Below are positions 23,933 through 32,889 of a stretch of DNA of 39,889 bases, piece after piece. The stretch comes from Yoonia sp. (GTDB taxonomy: Bacteria > Pseudomonadota > Alphaproteobacteria > Rhodobacterales > Rhodobacteraceae), in assembly GCF_014859355.1 (NCBI RefSeq), contig NZ_JACUUJ010000026.1, forward strand, positions 1-39,889, in the 5' to 3' direction. Positions within the stretch are counted from its first letter, which is position 1. Every line of letters begins with the position of its first letter. Under the pieces are notes generated by a model. It did no database searches. It was not told the DNA's origin and worked only from the letters and a program-made list of their open reading frames with translations. A program made the position numbers and the translations under genes.

Positions 23933-24314
23933 TGCCGCCTTGCTTTGTGCAAATATGCCACCAAGACATCATGGGATCAACCGTGCCTGTCATTTTGGGA
24001 AAAGATGGAATCAAGACTGAAGCCGAATCAAATTCCCGTCAAGAACTGCCTAAAATTCAGGCAAACAAAGGTAAAATACAGGATTTCGTAAAATAGAGGG
24101 TTATCGCAGGTAAAAAAACGGGATTTCATGGTGAAGGAGTTTCAACGCGTAAGATAACTATATGTTGTGTTAAAATTTAGAACATTCACTATAAATATGG
24201 CTGCCAGCGCCATGGTCAAGTTGAAAATAGACACTGCTTCTTGCGGATTGGCCCAGTAAGTTCCATGAAATCCCAAAAAACTGTTGCTCGCTGTGCCAAC
24301 TGGTGCGACAACTG
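23933..24314. other. AT-rich region without a confident gene before the mraZ leader
   Basis: This stretch is much richer in A/T than its surroundings and has no frame with a plausible start and family signal except the dehydrogenase-like remnant at 23971-24096. A minus-strand frame at 24142-24405 has a hydrophobic patch but no ribosome binding site and runs into the leader RNA. The promoter of the mraZ leader should lie near its end, but no convincing -35/-10 pair was found. Confidence 0.5.
23971..24096 (+). pseudogene. Possible remnant of a malate/lactate dehydrogenase C-terminus
   Basis: A 41-codon frame that reads TVPVILGKDGIK, then a 27-residue charged helix ending KIQDFVK and a stop. 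VPVILGxxGI followed by a helix with xELxKIQxxxxxIxDFVK resembles the C-terminal end of malate/lactate dehydrogenases. The rest of the enzyme is missing and no good start is present, so it would be a degraded fragment. The resemblance is from memory of the family and is short. The alternative is chance. Confidence 0.25.
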
Positions 24315-24523
24315 TTCCACGGTAACGGCGAACAAGACTTTTAATCGGGGCGCTTAGAACCCCACCGGCAAAGCCAGGTTTCATACAGGCTTCGTCTTTA
24401 CCCAATGAGATCCGGCGCGTGAGCGAGCAGACATCCCCCCAGGTGGCACGCGCAGTCGGACTATCCCAGAAATGGGACGAGGGCGGCGGATTGTGCAGTG
24501 GCAGCAGCGCAATCCGCCGTTTT
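24315..24523 (+). ncRNA. UpsM-like leader RNA upstream of mraZ
   Basis: The sequence before mraZ folds into clear local helices: GCGCGTG/CACGCGC (24415-24421 with 24447-24453), TCCCA-GAAA-TGGGA with a GNRA loop (24464-24477), and a terminator (24484-24523). In Rhodobacter sphaeroides the cell-division cluster has a long 5' leader that mostly ends prematurely and yields the abundant sRNA UpsM of about 206 nt; position and terminator match. The 5' end given here is an estimate from that length. Its likely role is to limit read-through into mraZ and the genes after it. Confidence 0.6.
24484..24523 (+). terminator. Rho-independent terminator/attenuator before mraZ
   Basis: CGGCGGATTGTGC (24484-24496) pairs with GCGCAATCCGCCG (24507-24519) over 13 bp (one G-T) with a 10-nt loop, followed by TTTT. 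It lies 54 bp before the mraZ start in the sense direction, so it acts as an attenuator of the division cluster rather than an end-of-gene signal. Confidence 0.75.
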
Positions 24524-24576
24524 CACATCCAAGGCAGGTTGCGGGGGCGGTTATTAAAAAGGGCCAAGGGGCAGTG

Positions 24577-25068
24577 GTGCTGAGTTTCACAGGCGAACAC
24601 ACCCAAAAGGTGGACAGCAAGGGGCGCATGTCGATCCCGGCTGATTTTCGTCGTGTGCTGGAAGCAGGCGACCCTGACTGGGCCCCGGGGTTAAGCCCGC
24701 GGATGTTTCTGCTGTATGGCGATCACCTGAAAAACGAATTGCACGGCTACACGGTTGATGAATTCAACAAGGTCGTGACCCAGATTAATGCGCTGCCACG
24801 CGGGTCTGACCGCAAGAAAAAACTGTCGCGTCTGATCATCGGGCAATCCATCAAGCTGGACGTTGACAAGGATGGCCGCACCGTGATGCCCATCAAGCAG
24901 CGTCAGAAACTGGGCGTCACCGAAGGCGAGTTGCAGTTCAGCGGCCTTGGTGACCATTTCGAGATCTGGAAGGCGGAAACCTATAGCGCCGAAATTGCAG
25001 ATGATCTGAACGATTGGCTGGCCGCGCAGGGCGATGGTTTCGATCCGCTGATCTTGCTGGACGAATAG
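24577..25068 (+). CDS. mraZ: MraZ, repressor of the division/cell-wall cluster
   Basis: 163 aa from GTG 24577, with AAGGGG 5 nt upstream. The open frame reaches 24472, but that part is the leader RNA terminator, and the MraZ fold starts at [24 protein letters not shown]. Two AbrB-like MraZ repeats are visible: the first at 4-60, the second at about 85-130 ([26 protein letters not shown]). It binds DNA before its own operon and represses it. First gene of the dcw cluster; rsmH follows after 7 bp. Confidence 0.92.
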   Translation: MLSFTGEHTQKVDSKGRMSIPADFRRVLEAGDPDWAPGLSPRMFLLYGDHLKNELHGYTVDEFNKVVTQINALPRGSDRKKKLSRLIIGQSIKLDVDKDGRTVMPIKQRQKLGVTEGELQFSGLGDHFEIWKAETYSAEIADDLNDWLAAQGDGFDPLILLDE

Positions 25069-25075
25069 GGGCGTG

Positions 25076-26053
25076 ATGATGTCAGCTGCCGCAGACCCCG
25101 CACCGCATATCCCCGTTTTGATCCGTCCGTTGATTAATGCCGTTTCACCTGTGTCCGGCGTCTGGCTGGATGGCACCTTTGGAGCAGGCGGCTATACGCG
25201 CGCCTTGCTCTCCGCTGGGGCCGATCAGGTGATCGCGGTTGATCGTGACCCTTTGGCGTTTGAAATGGCCGCCGATTGGGCTGGTGACTATGGCGACCGC
25301 ATCAAAATGGTCGAAGGCACGTTTTCAAAGCTGGATGACTACGGTTCCGGGCTGGATGGGGTCGTCTTGGACCTTGGGGTCAGTTCGATGCAGTTGGATC
25401 TGGCCGAACGCGGTTTTTCCTTCATGCGCGAGGGGCCGCTGGATATGCGCATGTCGCAATCGGGGCCTTCGGCGGCCGATCTGGTGAACACAGGAACCGA
25501 GGCGGAACTGGCTGATATCATTTACCTTTACGGCGAAGAACGCGCGTCGCGCAGGATCGCGCGGGCGATTGTCGCGGCGCGCCCTTTGGCGACAACGCTG
25601 GACCTGGCCCGCGTTGTGGAATCCTGCCTGCCGCGCCAGAAACCGGGGCAAAGCCACCCGGCAACGCGGACCTTTCAGGCGCTTCGCATCGCGGTGAACA
25701 ACGAATACGGCGAACTGGCAGCAGGGCTGATGGCCGCCGAACGTGCGCTGAAACCCGGCGGGCAACTGGCCGTCGTGACCTTTCATTCGGTCGAGGACCG
25801 GATGGTCAAACGGTTTTTGCAGGTCCGGTCGGGCAATGTGGCCAATGCCAACCGCTATGCACCCGAAACCGAACAGATCACGCCCGCGTTCCGCATCGAA
25901 AAACGCAAGGCTATCGGCCCGGATGCACAGGAACTGGCGGAAAATCCGCGGTCACGGTCGGCCAAGCTGCGTGTGGCGATCCGCACCGATGCACCGGCTG
26001 CTGTGGTTGATCCGGCAACACTGGGTATGCCGATAATGAAAGGGGGCAAATGA
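25076..26053 (+). CDS. rsmH: 16S rRNA (cytosine-1402 N4)-methyltransferase RsmH
   Basis: 325 aa; GTG 25073 and ATG 25079 are alternative starts, with AGGGG (25067-25071) shared. SAM-binding start [18 protein letters not shown] (about 28-45), [19 protein letters not shown] (LGVSS motif), and [13 protein letters not shown] near the end (about 240-252) define RsmH. It methylates C1402 of 16S rRNA. The stop overlaps the ftsL start (ATGATG). Confidence 0.95.
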   Translation: MMSAAADPAPHIPVLIRPLINAVSPVSGVWLDGTFGAGGYTRALLSAGADQVIAVDRDPLAFEMAADWAGDYGDRIKMVEGTFSKLDDYGSGLDGVVLDLGVSSMQLDLAERGFSFMREGPLDMRMSQSGPSAADLVNTGTEAELADIIYLYGEERASRRIARAIVAARPLATTLDLARVVESCLPRQKPGQSHPATRTFQALRIAVNNEYGELAAGLMAAERALKPGGQLAVVTFHSVEDRMVKRFLQVRSGNVANANRYAPETEQITPAFRIEKRKAIGPDAQELAENPRSRSAKLRVAIRTDAPAAVVDPATLGMPIMKGGK

Positions 26054-26412
26054 TGCGCGGATTTCTTTATGTGCTGGCCGCCTTTGCCGTGATGGGCCTT
26101 GCTTTTTGGGCCTATCAGGAAAATTACAAGACTCAGGCCGCCATCAAGGACGTGCGCCAGCTACATGCCGATATTGGCGCCGCGCATGAAAGGCTGAATA
26201 TTCTACGCGCCGAATGGGCCTATCTGAACCGGCCTGACCGGCTGGCTGATCTGGCTGATCTGAACTTTGACCGGCTGGGGCTTTTGCCGCTGATGTCGGT
26301 CGCCTTTGGGCGGGTCGATCAGATCATCTATCCGCTGCCGCCCATTTTGCCAATCACCGACCCCATCGCACTGTCCAGCGAGGCGTTCAACGACTGGGAA
26401 GACCCGCTATGA
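26050..26412 (+). CDS. ftsL: Cell division protein FtsL
   Basis: 120 aa bitopic membrane protein: one N-terminal transmembrane helix (about 5-22, [18 protein letters not shown]), then a periplasmic coiled coil (30-65, [29 protein letters not shown]) ending in [20 protein letters not shown], a hallmark of alphaproteobacterial FtsL. It acts with FtsB/FtsQ in activating FtsWI. The start overlaps rsmH and the end overlaps ftsI, so the three are translationally coupled. Confidence 0.9.
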   Translation: MMRGFLYVLAAFAVMGLAFWAYQENYKTQAAIKDVRQLHADIGAAHERLNILRAEWAYLNRPDRLADLADLNFDRLGLLPLMSVAFGRVDQIIYPLPPILPITDPIALSSEAFNDWEDPL

Positions 26413-28193
26413 TCCGCACGCCGCTTCGGCCTTTGGCCCGCATTCTCAAAGCCCGGGAAAAGGGCGAAAATCCCGATGCAATTGCCGCCGAAAACCTGCG
26501 CTTGCGCCACGAGGCGATGGCCGACAAGGCCCGCCAACGCGCCGAGGGGCGGCTCTTGGTGCTGGGGCTTGCATTTTTTTGCGCCTTCATCGCGATTGGC
26601 GGGCGGATGGGGACGCTGGCATCGTCCGTGCCCGAAGAACCCCGCGCCGCTGCCGTGGGCAACCCGATTATTGGCCAACGCGCCGATATTGTTGACCGCA
26701 ACGGGCGTATTCTGGCGACCAATCTTGCGACCTATTCGCTTTATGCGCATCCGCGTGACATGATCGACCCGGCGAATGCCGCGCGCGGGCTGGCTGCGAT
26801 TTTCCCCGAACTGGATGCAAAAGAACTTCTTAAGGATTTTACCGGTGAACGGCGTTTTTTGTGGATTAGACGCCAGATCAGCCCCGAACAGATGCAGGCG
26901 GTGCATGACATCGGGTCGCCCGGCCTGCTGTTCGGCCCGCGCGAGATGCGGCTTTATCCAAACGGGCCGATTGCCGCGCATATCCTTGGCGGGGCCAGCT
27001 ATGGCCGCGAAGGCGTGGACAGCGCCGAAGTCATTGGCGTGGCGGGCGTTGAACGGCAGTTTGATGCCTTTCTGCGCGATCCCGCCAACGAAGGCGCGCC
27101 ATTGCAGCTATCGCTTGATCTGACGGTGCAGGCCGCCGCTGAACAGGTGCTTGCCGGGGGCATGTCACTGATGAATGCCAAAGGTGCGGCGTCGGTTCTG
27201 ATGGATATCCACACCGGAGAGATTATTTCCATGGTGTCGCTCCCTGATTTCGACCCCAACAACCGGCCCCGTTTGCCGACCAGTGGGGATCAGTCTGATA
27301 GCCCGCTGTTCAACCGGGCGGTGCAAGGGGTCTATGAGCTGGGGTCTGTGTTCAAGATTTTGACCATCTCGCAGGGGCTTGAACTGGGTCTGATAACCCC
27401 GCAAACCATGATCGACACCAAAGGCCCATTGACCTGGGGCCGGTTTCGCATCCGCGATTTCAGAAACTATGGCCCTGAACTGACCACAGAAGATGTGATT
27501 GTGCATTCGTCAAACATCGGCACGGCCCGGATTGCGATGCAAATCGGGGCGGACCGCCAAAAGGCATTTATGGGGGCGCTGGGCCTGCTTGAACCAACCC
27601 CGGTCGAAATGGTCGAAGCCCCGACAGGCAAACCTTTGCTGCCCGCGAACTGGTCGGAAATATCGACAATGACAATATCCTATGGGCATGGCTTGTCATC
27701 GTCGCCGTTGCATTTGGCGACCGCATACGCGTCATTGCTGAACGGTGGCACCAAAGTGATGCCAACCTTGTTGCGTGTCGATACGGCAAAGCAGGGGCAG
27801 CGTGTTGTCAGCGAAAAGGTCAGCCGCACTGCTGTTGATATGTTGCGCAAGGTCGTTGTGCGCGGCACCGCGTCGCTGGCCGAGGTGCCGGGCTATGCTG
27901 TGGGTGGTAAAACGGGCACCGCGGACAAACCCCGCGCCGCGGGCGGCGGGTATTACAAAGACAAGGTCATCGCGACATTTGCCTCGGTCTTTCCGGCGCA
28001 TGATCCGCAATATGTACTGATCGTGTCGCTGGATGAACCTTCGGAAAATTCAGGCAGTGAACCGCGTCGCACGGCGGGCTGGACAGCTGTGCCCGTGGCC
28101 GCAGAAATCATCCGGCGGGTCGCTCCGTTGTTGGGATTGCGGCCACACGTGGACACCCCCCAGCCGGTCAGTGTAACACTCACCGCAAACTAG
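26409..28193 (+). CDS. ftsI: Septal peptidoglycan transpeptidase FtsI (PBP3)
   Basis: 594 aa. A basic cytoplasmic tail, one transmembrane helix (about 52-72), PBP dimer domain (90-240) and transpeptidase domain with SVFK (Ser313, Lys316), SSN (367-369) and KTG (501-503). It crosslinks septal peptidoglycan. It overlaps ftsL by 4 bp and murE follows after 14 bp. All catalytic motifs are intact. Confidence 0.95.
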   Translation: MIRTPLRPLARILKAREKGENPDAIAAENLRLRHEAMADKARQRAEGRLLVLGLAFFCAFIAIGGRMGTLASSVPEEPRAAAVGNPIIGQRADIVDRNGRILATNLATYSLYAHPRDMIDPANAARGLAAIFPELDAKELLKDFTGERRFLWIRRQISPEQMQAVHDIGSPGLLFGPREMRLYPNGPIAAHILGGASYGREGVDSAEVIGVAGVERQFDAFLRDPANEGAPLQLSLDLTVQAAAEQVLAGGMSLMNAKGAASVLMDIHTGEIISMVSLPDFDPNNRPRLPTSGDQSDSPLFNRAVQGVYELGSVFKILTISQGLELGLITPQTMIDTKGPLTWGRFRIRDFRNYGPELTTEDVIVHSSNIGTARIAMQIGADRQKAFMGALGLLEPTPVEMVEAPTGKPLLPANWSEISTMTISYGHGLSSSPLHLATAYASLLNGGTKVMPTLLRVDTAKQGQRVVSEKVSRTAVDMLRKVVVRGTASLAEVPGYAVGGKTGTADKPRAAGGGYYKDKVIATFASVFPAHDPQYVLIVSLDEPSENSGSEPRRTAGWTAVPVAAEIIRRVAPLLGLRPHVDTPQPVSVTLTAN

Positions 28194-28207
28194 GTGGGAC
28201 CACAACG

Positions 28208-29695
28208 ATGAAAACACTGGCAGAACTTGGGCTGACAGCACAAGGCCGCGCCGAGGCGCAGGTGACAGGGCTGGCCGTGGACAGCCGCGCGGTAAGGCCG
28301 GGCGATCTGTTTGCCGCGCTACCCGGTGCGCAGGCCCATGGTGGCACCTTCATTGCAACTGCCTTGCAGGCGGGGGCTGTCGCGATCCTGACCGATGCAG
28401 CGGGTGCGGCACTGGCGGCTGATGCGCTGGAGCATGCAGAAGTTGCTGTCATCATCGCGCAAGATCCCCGGCAAGCCCTGGCGCAAACGGCATCGCTCTG
28501 GTTCGGGCCGCATCCGGCGACGGTGGTGGCTGTGACCGGCACCAATGGCAAGACATCCGTTTCCACCTTTTGCCGCCAGATCTGGGAGGAAATGGGCATT
28601 GCGGGCGTCAACCTTGGCACCACCGGGGTCGAGGGGGCGTGGGCGCATCCGCTGAAACACACAACACCCGAACCCATCACCCTGCACCGTGTGCTGGCCG
28701 AGGCCGCGCGCAACGGCGTGACCCACGTGGCAATGGAGGCATCAAGCCACGGATTGGACCAACGGCGGCTGGACGGTGTGTTGCTGGCCGCAGGTGGGTT
28801 CACGAATTTCACGCAGGATCATCTGGATTATCACCAGACGTTTGATGCCTATTTTCAGGCCAAGATGGGCCTGTTCACCCGCGTTTTGCCCGAAGAAGGC
28901 GTCGCCGTTATCAACCGCGACGATCCCAAAGGCAATCAGGTTGCCGAGATTTGTGCGGCCCGCGGGCAAGAGGTGATCGGCGTGGGCCGCGCGAATGGGG
29001 CAAGGTTGCGTCTGACAGGCCAACGGTTTGATGCGACGGGGCAGGATGTCTTGTTCACGTGGCAGGGCACGCCGCGTCAGGTGCGGCTGAACCTGATTGG
29101 CGGCTTTCAGGCCGATAATGCGTTGCTGGCCGCAGGGCTGGTGATTGCCGCGGGCGCTGTGCCCGCCGATGTGTTCGATGCGCTGCCGCATCTGGGCACG
29201 GTGCGGGGCCGGATGGAACTGGCCGCGACACGTGAAAACGGGGCGGCAGTATTTGTTGATTACGCTCATACACCCGATGCAGTTGCGACGGCTTTGCAGG
29301 CGATGCGGCCGCATGTGATGGGCCGCATCATCGTGATCGTGGGGGCTGGTGGTGACCGTGACACCAGCAAACGCCCGCTGATGGGCGCGGCTGCGGCGCA
29401 GTGGGCCGATGTGGTGATCGTGACCGATGACAACCCCCGAAGCGAAGACCCATCCGCCATCCGCGCCGCCGTTCTTGCCGGTGCCGTCGATGCGGGCGTA
29501 ACCGATAGCATCACCGAAATCGGCGACCGCGCCGAGGCGATTTTGCGCGGCATTCACATGCTGGCCCCCGGTGACGCGCTGCTGATTGCAGGCAAGGGGC
29601 ATGAAACAGGGCAGATTGTGGGCGACAGCGTGCTACCATTCGACGATGTAGAGCAGGCCAGCGTGGCCGTTGCAGCACTAGAGGGTAAGATATGA
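28208..29695 (+). CDS. murE: UDP-MurNAc-tripeptide ligase MurE (meso-DAP adding)
   Basis: 495 aa ATP-dependent ligase that adds meso-diaminopimelate to UDP-MurNAc-L-Ala-D-Glu. P-loop GTNGKTS (111-117), the carbamylated-Lys region, and DNPR (408-411), the motif that selects meso-DAP over lysine. AGGTGGGA lies before ATG 28208. It overlaps murF by 4 bp. Confidence 0.95.
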   Translation: MKTLAELGLTAQGRAEAQVTGLAVDSRAVRPGDLFAALPGAQAHGGTFIATALQAGAVAILTDAAGAALAADALEHAEVAVIIAQDPRQALAQTASLWFGPHPATVVAVTGTNGKTSVSTFCRQIWEEMGIAGVNLGTTGVEGAWAHPLKHTTPEPITLHRVLAEAARNGVTHVAMEASSHGLDQRRLDGVLLAAGGFTNFTQDHLDYHQTFDAYFQAKMGLFTRVLPEEGVAVINRDDPKGNQVAEICAARGQEVIGVGRANGARLRLTGQRFDATGQDVLFTWQGTPRQVRLNLIGGFQADNALLAAGLVIAAGAVPADVFDALPHLGTVRGRMELAATRENGAAVFVDYAHTPDAVATALQAMRPHVMGRIIVIVGAGGDRDTSKRPLMGAAAAQWADVVIVTDDNPRSEDPSAIRAAVLAGAVDAGVTDSITEIGDRAEAILRGIHMLAPGDALLIAGKGHETGQIVGDSVLPFDDVEQASVAVAALEGKI

Positions 29696-31122
29696 CGCTT
29701 TGGACCTCTGCCGATGCGGTTGCTGCGACGGGCGGGAAAACCACGACTGATTGGCAAGCAAACGGCGTGTCCATTGACACCCGCACCCTGCAACCCGGTG
29801 ATCTGTTTGTGGCCCTGAAGGACGTGCGCGACGGGCATGATTTTGTCGCACAGGCGCTGGAAAAGGGCGCTGCTGCGGCGTTGGTGACTCATCGGCCTGC
29901 CGCTGTGGCGGATGACGCGCCACTGCTGATCGTGCGGGATGTTCTGGCGGCGCTGGTGGCGCTGGGCAAGGCCTCGCGCGGCCGCACGCAGGCGCGGGTG
30001 GCCGCGATTACGGGGTCGGTCGGGAAAACCTCGACCAAGGAAATGTTGCGCGCGGTGCTGTCCGGGCAGGGCAAATGCCACGCCGCCGAGGCAAGTTACA
30101 ACAACCACTGGGGCGTGCCGCTAACACTGGCGCGGATGCCAGCCGATACCGATTACGCCATCATCGAAATCGGGATGAGCAACCCCGGTGAAATCGCGCC
30201 TTTGGCGCGTATGGCCCGACCGCATGTGGCCATGGTGACGACCGTGGCGGCGGCGCATCTGGCGTCATTCGATAATCTGGCGGGAATTGCTGCTGAAAAG
30301 GCGGCGATCATGGACGGGTTGGAACCGGGGGGCGTTGCCGTGCTGAACGCCGATATCGAAACGGTGGGGATCTTGCGTGATCATGCCGCGCAAACTGGTG
30401 CCCGACAGATGCTATTTGGGGCGAACGGGCCAGACTGGACGCTGCGCAACGCAAGGCTTTCGGGCGATGTAACAGTGATAACGGCGCTGCACGACGGGCA
30501 GGAATACCTGTTCAAACTGTCGGTGCCGGGGCGGCATTTTGCGATGAACGCCGTGGGCGTGCTGGCCGTTGCTGATGCGCTGGGGGCGGACCCGCTGGCC
30601 GCATCGCTGGATCTGGCAAGTTGGGTGCCGCCTGCGGGCCGTGGCACCCGGGAAATCATTTTGATCGACCGTGCCAACGAAGGCGAAGATCTGACGCTGA
30701 TCGACGACGCGTTTAACGCTAATCCCACATCGCTGGCCGCATCGCTCGAGGTGGTGGCAGATGGCAAGCCGACTGACAACGTGGGCCGGTTCGTCAAGGG
30801 ACGGCGCATTGCCATTCTTGGTGATATGCTGGAACTTGGGCCGGAAGCCGCGCAGATGCATCGGGCGATGGCGGACAATGCGCATCTGAAATCGCTTGAC
30901 CTGGTCCATTGTGCCGGCCCGATGATGCATCATTTGTGGCAAGCCCTGCCAGAAGGGCAGCGCGGGCAGTGGGCGCCGACTGCTGCTGAACTGGTCGGGC
31001 AGGTATCGCGGCTGGTGGATGCTGGCGATATTGTGCTGGTCAAGGGATCAAAGGGCAGCAAGATCAGTCTGGTCGTTGACGCCATCCGGAAACTGGGGCA
31101 TCGCCGCTCTTACGAAAAATAA
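29692..31122 (+). CDS. murF: UDP-MurNAc-pentapeptide synthase MurF
   Basis: 476 aa ligase that adds D-Ala-D-Ala to the tripeptide precursor. P-loop TGSVGKTST (107-115), [18 protein letters not shown] and [10 protein letters not shown] (about 340-349) are typical for MurF. It starts inside the murE stop region (ATGA overlap) and mraY follows after 10 bp. Confidence 0.95.
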   Translation: MTLWTSADAVAATGGKTTTDWQANGVSIDTRTLQPGDLFVALKDVRDGHDFVAQALEKGAAAALVTHRPAAVADDAPLLIVRDVLAALVALGKASRGRTQARVAAITGSVGKTSTKEMLRAVLSGQGKCHAAEASYNNHWGVPLTLARMPADTDYAIIEIGMSNPGEIAPLARMARPHVAMVTTVAAAHLASFDNLAGIAAEKAAIMDGLEPGGVAVLNADIETVGILRDHAAQTGARQMLFGANGPDWTLRNARLSGDVTVITALHDGQEYLFKLSVPGRHFAMNAVGVLAVADALGADPLAASLDLASWVPPAGRGTREIILIDRANEGEDLTLIDDAFNANPTSLAASLEVVADGKPTDNVGRFVKGRRIAILGDMLELGPEAAQMHRAMADNAHLKSLDLVHCAGPMMHHLWQALPEGQRGQWAPTAAELVGQVSRLVDAGDIVLVKGSKGSKISLVVDAIRKLGHRRSYEK

Positions 31123-31132
31123 GGTTTTTGAC

Positions 31133-32215
31133 ATGCTTTACTGGCTCACGGCGCTTTCGGAAGGCGGCGATTTTTTCAATCTGTTTCGCTATATCACTTT
31201 TCGGGCAGGCGGCGCTTTTATGACGGCGCTTTTGTTTGGGTTCATTTTCGGGCGTCCGCTGATCAATGTGCTGCGCCGCCGTCAGGGCAAAGGACAGCCC
31301 ATTCGTGATGACGGCCCCGAGGGGCATTTCATCAAGGCAGGCACGCCGACGATGGGGGGCTTGCTGATCGTGGGGGCCTTGACCACATCAACATTGCTGT
31401 GGGCGCGTCTGGACAACCCGTTTATCTGGATGGTGTTGTTTGTTACCTTGTCTTTTGCGCTGATCGGGTTTGCCGACGACTATGCCAAAGTGTCCAAGCA
31501 AAACACGAAGGGTGTATCCAGCAAACTTAGGATTTTGCTGGGTATTTTGATTGCCGGGATCGCAGGTTATTGGGCGGCTGCCTATCACCCCGCTGATCTG
31601 ACGAACCAACTGGCATTTCCGATTTTCAAGAACACGCTGGTCAATCTGGGGATATTGTTCATTCCCTTCGCCATTATCGTGATCGTGGGGTCGGCCAATG
31701 CCGTCAACCTGACCGACGGTCTGGACGGGCTGGCGATTATGCCGGTGATGATAGCGGCGGGCACCTTCGGGGTGATTTCCTATGCGGTGGGTCGGACCGA
31801 CTTTACCCAATACCTTGATGTGCATTACGTGCCGCAAACCGGCGAAATCCTGATTTTCACGATGGGCCTGATCGGGGGGGGGCTGGGGTTTTTATGGTAT
31901 AATGCGCCACCTGCTGCCGTGTTTATGGGCGATACCGGGTCGTTGGCCCTGGGCGGGGCGTTAGGGGCGATTGCCGTCGCCACGAAACATGAAATCGTGC
32001 TGGCGATTGTTGGCGGCCTTTTCGTGGTAGAGGCGTTAAGCGTGATCATTCAGGTTCTCTATTTCAAACGGACCGGAAAGCGGGTGTTTCTGATGGCCCC
32101 GATCCATCACCACTATGAAAAAAAGGGTTGGGCAGAACCGCAGATTGTGATCCGGTTCTGGATCATATCGCTGATCCTTGCGATGATCGGGCTGGCCACA
32201 CTCAAAGTGCGCTAG
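31133..32215 (+). CDS. mraY: Phospho-MurNAc-pentapeptide translocase MraY
   Basis: 360 aa from ATG 31133 ([11 protein letters not shown]); the frame runs back into murF to 31019, but this ATG fits the family start. Ten hydrophobic helices; cytoplasmic loops with [15 protein letters not shown] start, [15 protein letters not shown] (catalytic Asp pair) and [23 protein letters not shown] near the end. It makes lipid I at the inner membrane. It is the last dcw gene here: murD, ftsW and murG, which normally follow, are absent. Confidence 0.96.
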   Translation: MLYWLTALSEGGDFFNLFRYITFRAGGAFMTALLFGFIFGRPLINVLRRRQGKGQPIRDDGPEGHFIKAGTPTMGGLLIVGALTTSTLLWARLDNPFIWMVLFVTLSFALIGFADDYAKVSKQNTKGVSSKLRILLGILIAGIAGYWAAAYHPADLTNQLAFPIFKNTLVNLGILFIPFAIIVIVGSANAVNLTDGLDGLAIMPVMIAAGTFGVISYAVGRTDFTQYLDVHYVPQTGEILIFTMGLIGGGLGFLWYNAPPAAVFMGDTGSLALGGALGAIAVATKHEIVLAIVGGLFVVEALSVIIQVLYFKRTGKRVFLMAPIHHHYEKKGWAEPQIVIRFWIISLILAMIGLATLKVR

Positions 32216-32227
32216 CACGATCTGCCA

Positions 32228-32241
32228 TTGATTCAAATCAA
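32228..32241. promoter_or_regulatory. Perfect FNR/FixK box before the DksA-like gene
   Basis: TTGATTCAAATCAA is an exact TTGAT-N4-ATCAA site, itself almost a full palindrome. The centre is 62 bp before the DksA-like ATG at 32297 and it starts 13 bp after the mraY stop. Spacing matches the boxes in the stress island 20 kb away. Confidence 0.75.
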
Positions 32242-32296
32242 GGCAAATTCCGTCGTGACGCGCGACCTTGGGTCAGATCTAAAGGGAGAGACCTTC

Positions 32297-32611
32297 ATGG
32301 ATGTCGCGAGTCAAAAACAAAGACTTCTGGCCCGTCGGGCAGAAATAACCGGTGATCTGCTTGAAATCGAGGATCAGCTTGACGACCCACCCACAAAAGA
32401 CTGGGAAGACCGGTCGGCTGAACGCCAAGGCGACGATGTGTTACAGGCGTTGGGTAACCTTGAACTGGATGAGCTTCGACAGATCGACGCGGCCCTGGAC
32501 CGCATTGAAAAGGTAACTTACGGCATCTGTGCAAAATGCGGTGGGCAGATATCGGACGCGCGGCTTGAACTGTTGCCTGCAACTCCACTATGCAAAAAAT
32601 GCGCTGTGTAA
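32297..32611 (+). CDS. DksA/TraR-family zinc-finger regulator
   Basis: 104 aa from ATG 32297, with AAAGGGAGAG upstream; a longer frame to 32228 starts within the anaerobox. N-terminal coiled coil (1-70) with a tip DWEDRS (35-40) that keeps the two Asp of the DksA DxxDxA motif, with Ser for Ala. Four-cysteine zinc finger Cys78, Cys81, Cys99 and Cys102 at the C-terminus. DksA-type proteins enter the RNA polymerase secondary channel and tune rRNA and amino acid promoters with ppGpp; a short TraR-like form may act alone. It has its own terminator and a perfect anaerobox, so it is a separate unit from the dcw genes. Confidence 0.92.
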   Translation: MDVASQKQRLLARRAEITGDLLEIEDQLDDPPTKDWEDRSAERQGDDVLQALGNLELDELRQIDAALDRIEKVTYGICAKCGGQISDARLELLPATPLCKKCAV

Positions 32612-32617
32612 CTTTTT

Positions 32618-32647
32618 CCCGGGCGACTTAAACGCCCGGGTATTTTT
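32618..32647 (+). terminator. Terminator of the DksA-like gene
   Basis: CCCGGGCG (32618-32625) pairs with CGCCCGGG (32633-32640) around ACTTAAA, followed by TATTTTT. It starts 7 bp after the stop codon. Confidence 0.85.
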
Positions 32648-32704
32648 GCGTTGCCGTTACGGCACCATACGGCATGCGGTTTGCGCTACATGCCGTTCTT
32701 CAGG

Positions 32705-32818
32705 TCAAAGCGCGTTGTCCATCGCAGTGCCAGCGTTGCTGATGTCTTGTCCAACGCCTTTGACAGTTTCACAGGCTGTCAGGCTCAGGATGGCCACGAT
32801 GGCGAGAAATCTGATCAT
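32705..32818 (-). CDS. Entericidin A/B-family small lipoprotein
   Basis: 37 aa, below common ORF length limits. MIRFLAIVAILSLTAC is a lipoprotein signal peptide with lipobox LTAC (Cys16), followed by ETVKGVGQDISNAGTAMDNAL, the typical entericidin tail (ETVKGxGxDI). AAGGA lies about 7 nt before the ATG. Entericidins are small outer-envelope lipoproteins linked to stationary phase and stress; their exact role is open. It lies between the DksA-like terminator and the alpha/beta hydrolase gene. Confidence 0.85.
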   Translation of the reverse strand: MIRFLAIVAILSLTACETVKGVGQDISNAGTAMDNAL

Positions 32819-32889
32819 TTTGTGTCCTTTTTTCCTTTGGTCGCTTCAGATTAGGGCGACACCCGCGACGTCGCAAGGCCGACGTGCAA

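Noticed and set aside
24142-24405. 87-codon minus-strand frame with a hydrophobic segment
   Set aside because: No ribosome binding site, no recognisable family, and its start lies within the structured leader RNA of mraZ.
24315-24523. RNase P RNA before mraZ
   Set aside because: The conserved GAGGAAAGTCC-type core is missing on both strands; the helices fit a leader sRNA better.
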